Shown: positions 16,943 to 25,282 of the stretch, one piece after another
Layout: each line of letters begins with the position of its first letter
How positions within the stretch are numbered: the stretch's first letter is position 1
Assembly (NCBI GenBank): GCA_913778205.1
Contig: CAJYUW010000024.1
Location: 62,001 to 126,000, forward strand
DNA length: 64,000 bases
Direction of reading: 5' to 3'
Source: an uncultured Curtobacterium sp.
Lineage (GTDB): Bacteria; Actinomycetota; Actinomycetes; Actinomycetales; Microbacteriaceae
Notes under the pieces: model-generated
Databases searched by the model: none
What the model saw: only the letters and a program-made list of their open reading frames with translations
Told to the model about the DNA's origin: nothing
Made by a program: the position numbers and the translations under genes

Positions 16943-17338
16943 TCAGCGACCGGCGACGTCGTCGCCGTGCTCCTCGACCTCGCCGTCGACCGTCTCCGGT
17001 GCGGGTTCGACGTCCACGCGCTCGGCGGTCAGCGCCGCCGCGCGGCGCGCGAACACACGGTCGAGCATGACGGCGACCACCGCGCCGACGAAGGCGCCGA
17101 GGGTCACGCCCCAGAGCGAGAAGTAGCCGACGAGCGAGCCGAAGCTCGCGGTCTCCTGCTGGTCGCCGCGGTCGATGTCCATGGTGGCGGACACGACCAC
17201 GAGGGTCACGAGGAACCCGACGACCGCGCCGCCGAGGATGAAGACGCCGAACTTCGGCGCACGTCGGATGGTGACCTCGTCGGAGGTGGAGACGGCGTTC
17301 GGGGCCGGTCGTCGTTCGGATCCGTCGGTGGTGCTCAC
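16943..17338 (-). CDS. Small membrane protein, two predicted helices
   Basis: 131 residues. I do not recognise a named family. Two membrane helices are evident: FGVFILGGAVVGFLVTLVVV and YFSLWGVTLGAFVGAVVAVM; the N- and C-terminal tails are polar and acidic. Start choice lies between adjacent GTG codons at 17341 and 17338. Codons upstream of them read as Arg/Pro-rich non-coding sequence. It converges on purF and diverges from the LuxR-type regulator. Confidence 0.75.
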   Translation of the reverse strand: MSTTDGSERRPAPNAVSTSDEVTIRRAPKFGVFILGGAVVGFLVTLVVVSATMDIDRGDQQETASFGSLVGYFSLWGVTLGAFVGAVVAVMLDRVFARRAAALTAERVDVEPAPETVDGEVEEHGDDVAGR

Positions 17339-17360
17339 CACCCCATTGTCCCCCACTGTG

Positions 17361-17370
17361 GGACATGTCC
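17361..17370. promoter_or_regulatory. Perfect 10-base palindrome in a divergent promoter region
   Basis: GGACATGTCC lies between the divergent membrane-protein and LuxR-type genes, next to another small dyad (TGTCCC / GGGACA). Position suggests a regulator site, but nothing ties it to a specific protein. Confidence 0.3.
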
Positions 17371-17460
17371 GGGCCTGCACCGTGGACGCGATCCGGTGCA
17401 GGATGGTCCCCACCGGTCGGCACCCTGACGACGGGTGGGGAGGAGACGGAGGTGACGCGC

Positions 17461-20046
17461 ATGCGCGGACGCACCGAGCGCGCTCCCCGATCCGCTCCTC
17501 ACCGACGACCACCGGCGCGCATCGCCTGGCCGATCGCCCGCCGGCGCGAGGAGGACCGCGCCGTCGACGTGGTCGCGGGGCACCGGTGGAGCGTCGCGCT
17601 CGTGGGTGCCCCCGGACTCGGGAAGACGACCGCCGCGGCGCGCGTCACCGACCGCGTCGTGGGTCGGGAACCGTCCGGACGGACGTTCGTCGTCCCGATC
17701 ACGGCGGTCGCCGCGGGCCGTGCGATGCCGTTCAGTGCGGTTTCCGGACACTTCGGGGAGCTGCCGACGACGCTCGCCGAACTCGCCGACGAGCAGCAGG
17801 CCGCCGAACGGCTCCGGGCACTGGGCGGCGCCGACCGGGACCTCCTGCTCCGGGTCGACGACGCCGATCACCTCGACGCCATCTCGGCCCGCTACGTCGC
17901 CTGGCTCGTCCGGCAGCAGGGCGCCCGACTGGTGCTGACGTGCCGCGACTTCACCGCGCTGCCCGAACCGCTCCGCGCACTCTGGCAGGACGACCTGCTC
18001 GAGCGCATCGACCTCGAACCGCTCGACCTGCGTGAGACGTCGGACCTCATCGCCGCGGCACTCGGGGCGCAGCTCGAGAACGCCTCCGCCGAGCGCGTGC
18101 ACCGTGCCACCGCCGGGAACCCGCTGTACGTCCGGGAGGTCGTCCGGTCGGCACTCGCGTCCGGCGCGCTCGAGCAGACCGCGTCCGGCTGGTACTGGCG
18201 CGGCCGGGTCACCGCCTCGAACAGCCTCGCGGACATGTACCGCACCGAGCTCGGTGCGCTGCCGGAGGACCTCCGCGACGTCGTCGACATCGTCGCGCTC
18301 GCCGACCCCATCCCGCTGACCCGGTTGCTCGCGCTCGTGGCCGGCGGGGACCTCGACCGGGTGGCGGCGCTCGGTCTCGTGCGCATGGACCCCTCCGAGG
18401 ACGGCACCGTCGTCGTCCGTCCGTCGCACCCCCTGGTCGGCGAGGTCGTCCGCGCCCTCGTGCCGGTCGCGCGACGCACGATGCTGTTCGCGCGCGCCAA
18501 CGCCTTCCGGACCGACCGTCCGGAGGGCGCACCGCCCGCCGCGCGACTCCGGGCAGCACTGTGGTCGCTCGAGTGCGGCGTCCTGCCCGCGACCGAGGCG
18601 CTCCTCGACGCCGCACAGGTGGCCGTCCGGCTGCAGGAGCTCGACAGCGCGGTCGCACTGACCTCCGCCGCGCTCCGGACGCAGCTGTCGTGCTCGGAAC
18701 GGATCGCAGCGCACGTCACACGGTCCCTGGCGCACTCGTACAGCGCGGGCCGGGAGGCCGGCCGCGCCGACGCCGAGGCCGCGTGGGCGATCGCGCGCGC
18801 GTCGGACGACGTCGACGACGCCGCGGTGGTGGAGGCCTGCGAGACCCTCGCGAACATCCGTCAGTTCCACGACGACGACGTCGACGCCGCGGTCGTCCTC
18901 GCCGAGGAGGCCGGCTCGCTCGTCGGACCGGGGGCCGCGGAGCGCCTGCGTCTGCTCCGGCTCGCGCACCTCGGTTGGGGCGGACGCTTCGCCGAGGTCC
19001 GCGCCGAGGTCGACGCGTCCGGGATCGTGCGCGCGCCGACGGTACCGTTCGGCTTCCTCTGCCTCGCCCCGTGCGCCGTGATGGGACTCGCCACCGCGGG
19101 ACGCCTCGACGACGCCGCGGCGCTCGGGCGCAAGGCACTGCAGACAGCTGTGGTGAACCTCGAGGACGCGCCGTGGAGCGTCGGGGAGATCGTCTCCGTG
19201 CTCCACCAGGTGCAGGTGTGGCGCGGGGACATCGCCGAGCTGCTCACCGAGGTCCCGGTGCGACGCTCGAACCCGTACCTCATGTACGACTTCACGCTCG
19301 AGCTGATCGGCGACGGCAACCACGCGATCGGGCAACGCCGGTGGGACGACGCGATCGCGGCGTTCTCGGCGGCGTGCGAGCGGTACGACGTCGCCGACCA
19401 CGGTGGGTTCGCCGCCTACCCGTGGGCGCGGCTCGCGATGGCCTGCGCCTACGCCGGACGACTCGAGGACGCCGCGGCCGCCCTCGACCGCGCACGGACG
19501 ACGCCCCTCCGCGCGATGCGGATCACGGGCGAACAGGTCGCGGTGTCGATCGCCTGGACGGAGTGGCTGCTCGGCAACCCGGAGGGGCTGCGCCACATGG
19601 ACGAGGTGATCGCCCGCTCGACGGCCGCGGGCTCCTGGACGCACGTGATGTACGGCCAGACCCTGCACTACGCCAACGACCTCCAGGCCGGACGCGAGGA
19701 CGGAGCGTCGCTCGACCGGCTGCGGACCGCCGCACAGCGCGTCGACGGGCCGCTCGCCGGCGCGATCGTCGAGTACGCGGACGCGATCCGTGCGCGCGAC
19801 CGCACCGGGGTGATCGCGGCGCAGGGCGTGCTCGCCTCCCACGGGATGTCGGTGACGGCCGGCAACACGAAGCCGCCGCTGACGAACCGCGAGTACGAGG
19901 TCGCCAAGCTCGCCGCGGAGGGGCTCAGCAACCGGCGGATCGCGGAGACGCTCGGGCTGTCCGTCCGGACGATCGACGCGCACCTGTCGCGGGTGTTCCA
20001 GAAGTGGGAACTGCACGCTCGGACCGAGCTCGCCGACCTGCTCTGA
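17461..20046 (+). CDS. Large ATP-binding LuxR-family regulator (LAL/MalT type)
   Basis: 861 residues. An N-terminal AAA/STAND ATPase has the Walker A motif VGAPGLGKTTAAARV (about residue 45) and the Walker B-like LLLRVDDADHLD (about residue 120). A long helical, TPR-like middle follows, and the last 60 residues form a LuxR helix-turn-helix with LTNREYEVAKLAAEGLSNRR and GLSVRTIDAHLSRVF. Such proteins are usually ligand-activated transcription activators. ATG 17461 follows GGAGACGGAGG; GTG 17452 is an alternative. No obvious target operon adjoins it. Confidence 0.9.
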   Translation: MRGRTERAPRSAPHRRPPARIAWPIARRREEDRAVDVVAGHRWSVALVGAPGLGKTTAAARVTDRVVGREPSGRTFVVPITAVAAGRAMPFSAVSGHFGELPTTLAELADEQQAAERLRALGGADRDLLLRVDDADHLDAISARYVAWLVRQQGARLVLTCRDFTALPEPLRALWQDDLLERIDLEPLDLRETSDLIAAALGAQLENASAERVHRATAGNPLYVREVVRSALASGALEQTASGWYWRGRVTASNSLADMYRTELGALPEDLRDVVDIVALADPIPLTRLLALVAGGDLDRVAALGLVRMDPSEDGTVVVRPSHPLVGEVVRALVPVARRTMLFARANAFRTDRPEGAPPAARLRAALWSLECGVLPATEALLDAAQVAVRLQELDSAVALTSAALRTQLSCSERIAAHVTRSLAHSYSAGREAGRADAEAAWAIARASDDVDDAAVVEACETLANIRQFHDDDVDAAVVLAEEAGSLVGPGAAERLRLLRLAHLGWGGRFAEVRAEVDASGIVRAPTVPFGFLCLAPCAVMGLATAGRLDDAAALGRKALQTAVVNLEDAPWSVGEIVSVLHQVQVWRGDIAELLTEVPVRRSNPYLMYDFTLELIGDGNHAIGQRRWDDAIAAFSAACERYDVADHGGFAAYPWARLAMACAYAGRLEDAAAALDRARTTPLRAMRITGEQVAVSIAWTEWLLGNPEGLRHMDEVIARSTAAGSWTHVMYGQTLHYANDLQAGREDGASLDRLRTAAQRVDGPLAGAIVEYADAIRARDRTGVIAAQGVLASHGMSVTAGNTKPPLTNREYEVAKLAAEGLSNRRIAETLGLSVRTIDAHLSRVFQKWELHARTELADLL

Positions 20047-20134
20047 ACGGGCCCCGGAACGGCGATGCGGGTCGTTCGGAGCGCGTTGGAGACCGCAAGT
20101 CCTGTTGCGGGTTGCAGCACGACGCGCCGGATGG

Positions 20135-20165
20135 TTGACACAGGAGGCCGGAAATCGCGTAGCGT
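20135..20165 (+). promoter_or_regulatory. Promoter-like sequence in a convergent spacer
   Basis: A consensus TTGACA (20135-20140) is followed after 19 bases by TAGCGT (20160-20165). No gene begins downstream on this strand; the predicted start point falls at the base of a large hairpin. The 19-base spacer is long, so this may be chance. Confidence 0.3.
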
Positions 20166-20171
20166 GTGGGT

Positions 20172-20217
20172 GTCGCCGGGTTCGGACCCGTTCGGGTCGG
20201 GTCCGAATCCCGGCGAC
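20172..20217. terminator. Large imperfect hairpin in the convergent spacer
   Basis: Two stacked stems, gtcgccggg with cccggcgac (9 pairs) and ttcggacccg with cgggtccgaa (10 pairs), are separated by one bulged T, with a 7-base loop. It lies in the 270-base space between the convergent LuxR and SCP genes, so a bidirectional terminator is the simplest role. A second dyad, GGTAGG-A-CCTACC, lies near 20256. I see no gene in 20047-20319. Confidence 0.55.
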
Positions 20218-20319
20218 TTCCACGATAGGGAACCGGTTGCGTGGGGCGCATCGGTAGGACCTACCTAATTCGCTCGGTCGGACGAGCAGTCGTCGAGCGC
20301 GCGGTCGTCGCGCGAGCGA

Positions 20320-20682
20320 TCAGGCCGGCAGCCGCACCGGGAGGACCGCGGTCAGGTCGGCCCGCGAACCGGACGCGCTCACCCGCGCGTCCGCGACCGC
20401 GTCGTCCCAGCGCAGCGTCCCCGTGGCGAGGGCGATCCACGTCGCAGCGTCCGTCTCGACCACGTTCGGCGGGGTCCCCCGCGTGTGCCGGGGCCCGGGG
20501 ATCGCCTGCACGGCCGCGAACGGCGGGACCCGCACCTCGACGCTGTTGCCGGGCACCTCCTCGGCCAGGCGCTGCAGGGTCCAGCGGACCGCGGTCGCGA
20601 CGTCGGTCCGCGCGGTGCCGCCCGCGACGACCGCCGCGAGCGCGCGGCGTCCGTCCTCGTCGTCGATCGTCCTCCGGGCCAC
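20320..20682 (-). CDS. Sterol-carrier-like protein (bacterial SCP orthologue)
   Basis: 120 residues. The pattern of an N-terminal helix ([28 protein letters not shown]), then [30 protein letters not shown], matches the bacterial SCP-2-like family common beside purine genes in Actinobacteria. The family is predicted to bind lipids, but the role is unknown. GTG 20682 lies 6 bases after TAGCCT on the coding strand, indicating a leaderless mRNA. It is divergent from purD. Confidence 0.85.
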   Translation of the reverse strand: MARRTIDDEDGRRALAAVVAGGTARTDVATAVRWTLQRLAEEVPGNSVEVRVPPFAAVQAIPGPRHTRGTPPNVVETDAATWIALATGTLRWDDAVADARVSASGSRADLTAVLPVRLPA

Positions 20683-20740
20683 TCCCCCAGGCTAGCGACG
20701 CCGATCGCAACGCGGGAGCGCGGCTCGGTAGGCTGGTCGG

Positions 20741-22009
20741 GTGCGAATCCTCGTCCTCGGTTCCGGTGCCCGCGAGCACGCCATCGTCACGGCCCTCCTC
20801 GCGGAGCAGGCGGGACACGTCATCACGGTCGCGCCCGGCAACGCCGGCATCGCGGCGGACGTCGAGACCGTCTCGATCGATCCGACGAACGGAGCGCTCG
20901 TCGCCGACTACGCGATCGAGAACGGCGTCGAGCTGGTCGTCGTCGGGCCCGAGGCCCCGCTGATCGCCGGCGTCGCGGACCCCGTGCGCACCCGGGGCAT
21001 CCCGGTGTTCGGACCCGGCAAGGCCGCCGCACAGCTCGAGGGGTCGAAGGCGTTCGCGAAGCGCGTCATGTCCGAGGCCGGGGTGCCGACCGGGCGCCCG
21101 GTGTACGCCGGCACGGTCGACGAGGCCGTCGCCGCGCTCGACGAGCTCGGCGCCCCGTACGTCGTCAAGGCCGACGGGCTCGCGGCCGGCAAGGGCGTGC
21201 TCGTGACCGAGGACCGGCAGGCCGCCCTCGACCACGCGACGTACTGGCTCCAGCACGGCCGCGTCGTGGTCGAGGAGTTCCTCGACGGGGAAGAGGTCTC
21301 GCTGTTCTTCCTGAGCGACGGGCACGACGTCCGGGCGCTCAGCCCCGCCCAGGACCACAAGCGCCTCGGCGACGGGGACACCGGTCCGAACACCGGCGGC
21401 ATGGGTGCCTACTCGCCGCTGCCCTGGCTCGCCGACCGCTGGGCCTCCGAGGACGCCTTCGTCGCCGAGGTCACCGACCTCGTGGCGCTGCCGACGGTCC
21501 GCCGGCTCGAGCACGAGGGCACGCCGTTCGTCGGGCTCCTCTACTGCGGCCTCATCGTCACCGAGCAGGGCGTCCGGGTGATCGAGTTCAACGCACGGTT
21601 CGGCGACCCGGAGACCCAGGTCGTCCTGCCCCGCCTGGTCACCCCGCTGAGCGGCCTCATGCTCGCCGCGGCGACCGGCCGTCTCGGCTCCGTGCCCGCG
21701 CCGGCCTTCCGTCCGGACGCCGCCGTGACCGTGGTGCTCGCGAGCGAGGGCTACCCGGAGAACCCCCGCACCGGTCGACGCATCACCGGCATCGACGCGG
21801 CGAACGCACGCGAGGGCGTCTCCGTGGCCCACGCCGCCACCGGGTTGCTCGACGGCGAGCTCGTCGCGACCGGTGGCCGGGTGCTCAGCGTCGTCGCGAC
21901 GGGCGCCGACTTCGCCGAGGCCCGCGACCGCGCCTACGCCGGCCTGCACGACATCGCGCTCGAGGGCGGGCAGTACCGCACCGACATCGCCGCGAAGGTC
22001 GCCCGGTGA
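20741..22009 (+). CDS. purD: Phosphoribosylamine-glycine ligase
   Basis: 422 residues, the usual GARS length. PurD joins glycine to phosphoribosylamine with ATP, the second purine step. ATP-grasp signatures include MRILVLGSGAREHAIVTALL at the N-terminus, VKADGLAAGKGVLV, and NTGGMGAYSPLPWL, then EFNARFGDPETQVVLPRL. The GTG start at 20741 lies 6 bases after TAGGCT (20729-20734), so the transcript is probably leaderless. The stop overlaps the purC GTG (GTGA). Confidence 0.97.
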   Translation: MRILVLGSGAREHAIVTALLAEQAGHVITVAPGNAGIAADVETVSIDPTNGALVADYAIENGVELVVVGPEAPLIAGVADPVRTRGIPVFGPGKAAAQLEGSKAFAKRVMSEAGVPTGRPVYAGTVDEAVAALDELGAPYVVKADGLAAGKGVLVTEDRQAALDHATYWLQHGRVVVEEFLDGEEVSLFFLSDGHDVRALSPAQDHKRLGDGDTGPNTGGMGAYSPLPWLADRWASEDAFVAEVTDLVALPTVRRLEHEGTPFVGLLYCGLIVTEQGVRVIEFNARFGDPETQVVLPRLVTPLSGLMLAAATGRLGSVPAPAFRPDAAVTVVLASEGYPENPRTGRRITGIDAANAREGVSVAHAATGLLDGELVATGGRVLSVVATGADFAEARDRAYAGLHDIALEGGQYRTDIAAKVAR

Positions 22010-22872
22010 GCGCCCCGGTCGTCGAGGGCTGGCGGCACGTCTCCTCGGGCAAGGTCCGCGAGCTCTACGTCCCGGACGGCACCGCGGACACCGCCGACGC
22101 GACCGAGCTGCTGCTGGTGGCGTCCGACCGCGTCAGCGCGTACGACTTCGCGCTCGAGCCGCCGATCCCGGGCAAGGGCGAGCTGCTCACCCGGCTCTCC
22201 CGGTTCTGGTTCGACCGGCTGGCCGACGTCCCGAACCACCTCCTGCCGCCGTCCGCCGGAGGGACCCCGGTGCCCGCCGCGGTCGAGTCGCGGTCCATGC
22301 ACGTGATGCCCCTGACGATGTTCCCCGTGGAGTGCGTGGTCCGCGGGTGGCTGGTCGGCAGCGGCTGGGCCGAGTACCAGGAGTCCGGCAGCGTCTGCGG
22401 CGTCCCGCTCCCCGCCGGCCTGTCGAACGGCGACCGTCTGCCGGAGCCGATCTACACGCCCGCGTACAAGGCGCCGCAGGGCGAGCACGACGAGAACATC
22501 TCGTTCGAGCAGACCGTCGAGCTCGTCGGTGGGCAGGACGCCGAGACGCTGCGCGACCTCTCGCTCCGCGTGTACGCCGAGGCGGCCGCGATCGCCCTCG
22601 AGCACGGCGTGGTCATCGCCGACACGAAGTTCGAGTTCGGGCGCGGTGCCGACGGCGTCGTCCGGATCGCCGACGAGGTCCTGACGAGCGACTCCAGCCG
22701 CTACTGGGACGCCCGCGGGGCGAACCGGACGGAGTCCTTCGACAAGCAGATCGTGCGCGACTGGCTCAGCGCGAACTGGGACCGGCAGGGCACGCCGCCC
22801 GTGCTCCCCGCCGAGGTCGTCGACCGGACCGCGGCCCGCTACCGCGAGCTGATCGAACGGCTCGGCGCCTGA
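22006..22872 (+). CDS. purC: Phosphoribosylaminoimidazole-succinocarboxamide synthase
   Basis: 288 residues. SAICAR synthase couples aspartate to CAIR with ATP. Characteristic segments are SSGKVRELYV, VASDRVSAYDFALEPPIPGKG (given here as VASDRVSAYDF and PPIPGKG), ECVVRGWLVGSGWAEY and IADTKFEFG, then ADEVLTSDSSRYWD. The GTG overlaps the purD stop by four bases, indicating translational coupling; no separate promoter is needed. A short hairpin follows. Confidence 0.97.
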   Translation: MSAPVVEGWRHVSSGKVRELYVPDGTADTADATELLLVASDRVSAYDFALEPPIPGKGELLTRLSRFWFDRLADVPNHLLPPSAGGTPVPAAVESRSMHVMPLTMFPVECVVRGWLVGSGWAEYQESGSVCGVPLPAGLSNGDRLPEPIYTPAYKAPQGEHDENISFEQTVELVGGQDAETLRDLSLRVYAEAAAIALEHGVVIADTKFEFGRGADGVVRIADEVLTSDSSRYWDARGANRTESFDKQIVRDWLSANWDRQGTPPVLPAEVVDRTAARYRELIERLGA

Positions 22873-22879
22873 TCCGCGG

Positions 22880-22901
22880 CGGTCGTCACGCGCGACGACC
22901 G
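22880..22901. terminator. Short bidirectional terminator-like hairpin
   Basis: Stem cggtcgtc (22880-22887) with gacgaccg (22894-22901), 6-base loop, in the 36-base convergent gap between purC and the phosphatase gene. Confidence 0.55.
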
Positions 22902-22908
22902 AGCCGTG

Positions 22909-24108
22909 TCAGGCGTCGCGGGCGACGACCACGACCGTGAGGTCGTCGCCGGGGTCGTGCTCGGCCGCCCGGGCGCGGACCCGTCCGAGGAAGTCGTCGA
23001 TGTCCGCGCACCCGCGGTAGAGCGCACCGAGCCGTGACAGCGACCCGAGCGTCGAGTCCCAGAGCTCGAGCGCGCCGTCGCTGACGAGGACGAGGACGTC
23101 CCCGACGCCGAGGTCGAGCGCCCCCGCCGTCCGGCCGAGCCCGACCGGGTGCAGCCCGAGCGGGAGGTCGAACGACCGGAGCACGTCCTCAGAGCCGTCC
23201 GCCCGCAGGTGCAGCACGAGCCCGTGCCCCGCGTCGGCGAAGTCGAGGTGACCGGTCGCCGGTGCGAGCCTCCCGTGGAACAGCGTCGCGAAGGACTCCG
23301 CGCGGCTGAGCTCGGGGCCGACCTGGGCCTCGAGCGCGGCGACCGCGTCCGCGGGACGGTCGTCACCGCGGGCGAGGAGGGCGCCCCGGATGTTCGCTGC
23401 GAGGAGGCCGGCGGACATGCCCTTGCCCATGACGTCGGCGAGGGTCAGGACGAGGTCGTCCCCCGAGCGGTGCCACTCGTGCAGGTCACCGGACACGACA
23501 CCGTGCGGCACGCTCATGCCGCCGATCCGGTAGCCGGGCAGCGTCACCGGGACCGGCTCGAGTCCGGCGAGCACGGCCCGGAGCCGTTCCTCGTCCGCGC
23601 CGGCCGCGAGTTCGCGCTCGGCCCAGACCCCCAGCTCCTCGAGGAGTGCCAGGTCGTCGTCGTCGAGCATCCGCGGGGTCGGGTCGACCAGGCAGAGCGT
23701 GCCGACCTTGAGGTCGTCGTCGCCGAGTCGGAGCGGGACCCCCGCGTAGAAGCGCACGTTCGGGTCGTCGACCACCATCGGCATGTCCGCGTAGCGGACG
23801 TCGGCCGTGGCGTCCTCGACGACGACCGGACCGACCTCGCCGAGGGTGCGACCACAGAAGGTGTCCTGCAACGGGACCGTCGGACCGAACGCACGGTCGC
23901 TCTGCTGCGACTTGATCGTCAGTTCCGACTCGCCCGCGAGGTTCAGGAACGACCCGCTCACGCCGAAGGCCTCCCGAGCGATCCGCGTGATCCGCCCGAA
24001 CCGTTCCTCCGGCCCACCGTCGACGACGTCGAGCGCCGCGAGCAGCGCCGCCCGCCGGACGGCCTCCGGCGCGGCAGCTGCGGACGTCGACGAGGTGGTG
24101 AGGCTCAT
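22909..24108 (-). CDS. GAF domain and SpoIIE-type PP2C phosphatase
   Basis: 399 residues. Residues about 30-170 form a GAF sensor domain (FCGRTLGEVGPVVVEDA and FYAGVPLRLGDDDLKVGTLC). Residues about 185-398 form a SpoIIE/RsbU-like serine phosphatase, with metal-binding Asp residues in GVVSGDLHEWH, TLADVMGKGMSAGL and LVLVSDGALELWD, and DPGDDLTVVVVARDA at the end. Such proteins dephosphorylate anti-sigma antagonists in general stress signalling; no partner kinase or antagonist is adjacent. ATG 24108 lies 7 bases after TACCGT, so longer in-frame extensions into repetitive upstream sequence are rejected. Confidence 0.9.
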   Translation of the reverse strand: MSLTTSSTSAAAAPEAVRRAALLAALDVVDGGPEERFGRITRIAREAFGVSGSFLNLAGESELTIKSQQSDRAFGPTVPLQDTFCGRTLGEVGPVVVEDATADVRYADMPMVVDDPNVRFYAGVPLRLGDDDLKVGTLCLVDPTPRMLDDDDLALLEELGVWAERELAAGADEERLRAVLAGLEPVPVTLPGYRIGGMSVPHGVVSGDLHEWHRSGDDLVLTLADVMGKGMSAGLLAANIRGALLARGDDRPADAVAALEAQVGPELSRAESFATLFHGRLAPATGHLDFADAGHGLVLHLRADGSEDVLRSFDLPLGLHPVGLGRTAGALDLGVGDVLVLVSDGALELWDSTLGSLSRLGALYRGCADIDDFLGRVRARAAEHDPGDDLTVVVVARDA

Positions 24109-24164
24109 GCCGTCCACGGTAACGCGCTCCGCGACCGGTCGGTCGTCCCCACAACGGAGGACAC

Positions 24165-24225
24165 CGAACCGGCGGCCACCGGACCCGCGGACGCCGAACC
24201 GGCGGACGTCGAACCGGCGGACCGA
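24165..24225. repeat. Short direct repeats in the divergent spacer
   Basis: The word ccgaaccggcgg or tcgaaccggcgg occurs three times between the phosphatase and ABC transporter genes. The spacer (24109-24358) otherwise holds only promoter elements and the dyad at 24286. Confidence 0.5.
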
Positions 24226-24285
24226 GTGCCGCTGGACCCTGCGCCGCAGGCCCGGGGCCGCAGGACCGGAGCCGCGCTGGTCCAT

Positions 24286-24301
24286 CGTGACGAATGTCAC
24301 G
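24286..24301. promoter_or_regulatory. Perfect palindrome upstream of the ABC-kinase-regulator operon
   Basis: CGTGAC-GAAT-GTCACG is a perfect 16-base dyad, followed by a half site cgtgacg about 17 bases later. It lies 58 bases before the ABC transporter start. A NarL-type response regulator is encoded in the same cluster, and the DesR/LiaR-like class binds dyads of this size, so it is the likely ligand. Confidence 0.6.
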
Positions 24302-24358
24302 GTGCAGTCGTGACGGACCGCAGTCGGACCGGGGTCGCTCGGACGCGACAGTGGAGCC

Positions 24359-25282
24359 ATGAACAGCACAGGACACCCGGACGACGCGGTCATCGCACTG
24401 CGCGGTCTCCACAAGCGCTTCGGCGCCGTGCACGCCGTCGACGGCGTGGACCTCACCATCCGGCGCGGCGAGGTCGTCGCCCTGCTCGGCCCGAACGGCG
24501 CCGGCAAGACCACCACGGTCGACCTGGCCCTCGGGCTCGCGTCGCCCACCACGGGGGACGTCCTCCTGTTCGGCGGCGACCCCCGGAGCGCCGTCGTCGA
24601 CGGTCGCGTCGGCGCCATGCTCCAGGGCGGAGCGCTCCTGCCCGACATGACGGTCCGGGACGTGGTCGCCCTCGTCGGCGCCGCGCACCGTGCCCCGATG
24701 CCGGTCGACGAGGCCCTCCGCCGGGCGCGCTGCACCGAGATCGCCGGACGCCGCGTTGCCAAGCTCTCCGGCGGGCAACTGCAGCGGGCACGGTTCGCGG
24801 TCGCCGTCGTCTCGGACCCGGAGCTCCTCGTGCTCGACGAACCGACCGCGGCGATGGACGTCGAGGCCCGACACGTGTTCTGGTCGTCGATGCACGAGTT
24901 CACCGACGCCGGCCGCACGGTGGTCTTCGCCACCCACTACCTCGACGAGGCCGACACCTTCGCCGACCGCATCGTCATCATGCGCGCCGGTCGCGTCGTC
25001 GCCGACGGCACCCCGACCGAGATCAAGGCCGCCGCGTCGAGTCGGACGGTCCGCTTCGTCGGCGTCGGCCTCGACGCGCACGTCGCACTGCGCGCCCTGC
25101 CGGGCGTCACCGGCCTGGAGGCACGGCACGACTCCGTCACGCTCCGCACCGACCGCAGCGACGAGACGCTGCGGGCGCTCCTCACCACGTTCCCGGAGGC
25201 GCACGACGTCCAGGTGGTCGCCTCGACCATGGACGACGCCTTCCTCGCCCTCACCGCCGACCCGCAGGAGGTCTCCGCATGA
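24359..25282 (+). CDS. ABC transporter ATP-binding protein (YvfR-like)
   Basis: 307 residues. Walker A GPNGAGKTTT near residue 45, the signature LSGGQLQRARFAVAV near 136, Walker B LLVLDEPTAAMD near 158 and the H-loop FATHYLDEADTF. A C-terminal regulatory extension of about 90 residues is typical of ABC-2 drug or lipid exporters. It heads a four-gene cluster with permease, histidine kinase and response regulator, like yvfRSTU of Bacillus subtilis. Its stop overlaps the permease start (ATGA). Confidence 0.93.
   Translation: MNSTGHPDDAVIALRGLHKRFGAVHAVDGVDLTIRRGEVVALLGPNGAGKTTTVDLALGLASPTTGDVLLFGGDPRSAVVDGRVGAMLQGGALLPDMTVRDVVALVGAAHRAPMPVDEALRRARCTEIAGRRVAKLSGGQLQRARFAVAVVSDPELLVLDEPTAAMDVEARHVFWSSMHEFTDAGRTVVFATHYLDEADTFADRIVIMRAGRVVADGTPTEIKAAASSRTVRFVGVGLDAHVALRALPGVTGLEARHDSVTLRTDRSDETLRALLTTFPEAHDVQVVASTMDDAFLALTADPQEVSA

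Noticed and set aside
17335-20223. A 962-codon minus-strand open frame opposite the LuxR-type regulator
   Set aside because: The plus frame has Walker and helix-turn-helix motifs; the minus frame has none and is compositionally odd.
20172-20230. tRNA-like T-arm (cgggtccgaatcccgg)
   Set aside because: No matching acceptor 5' strand, D-arm or anticodon arm, and the T-loop lacks the invariant T55; it is better explained as one side of a long hairpin.
20241-20963. A 240-codon plus-strand frame between the LuxR gene and purD
   Set aside because: It overlaps the SCP gene and the purD start in other frames and is Arg/Pro/Ser-rich.
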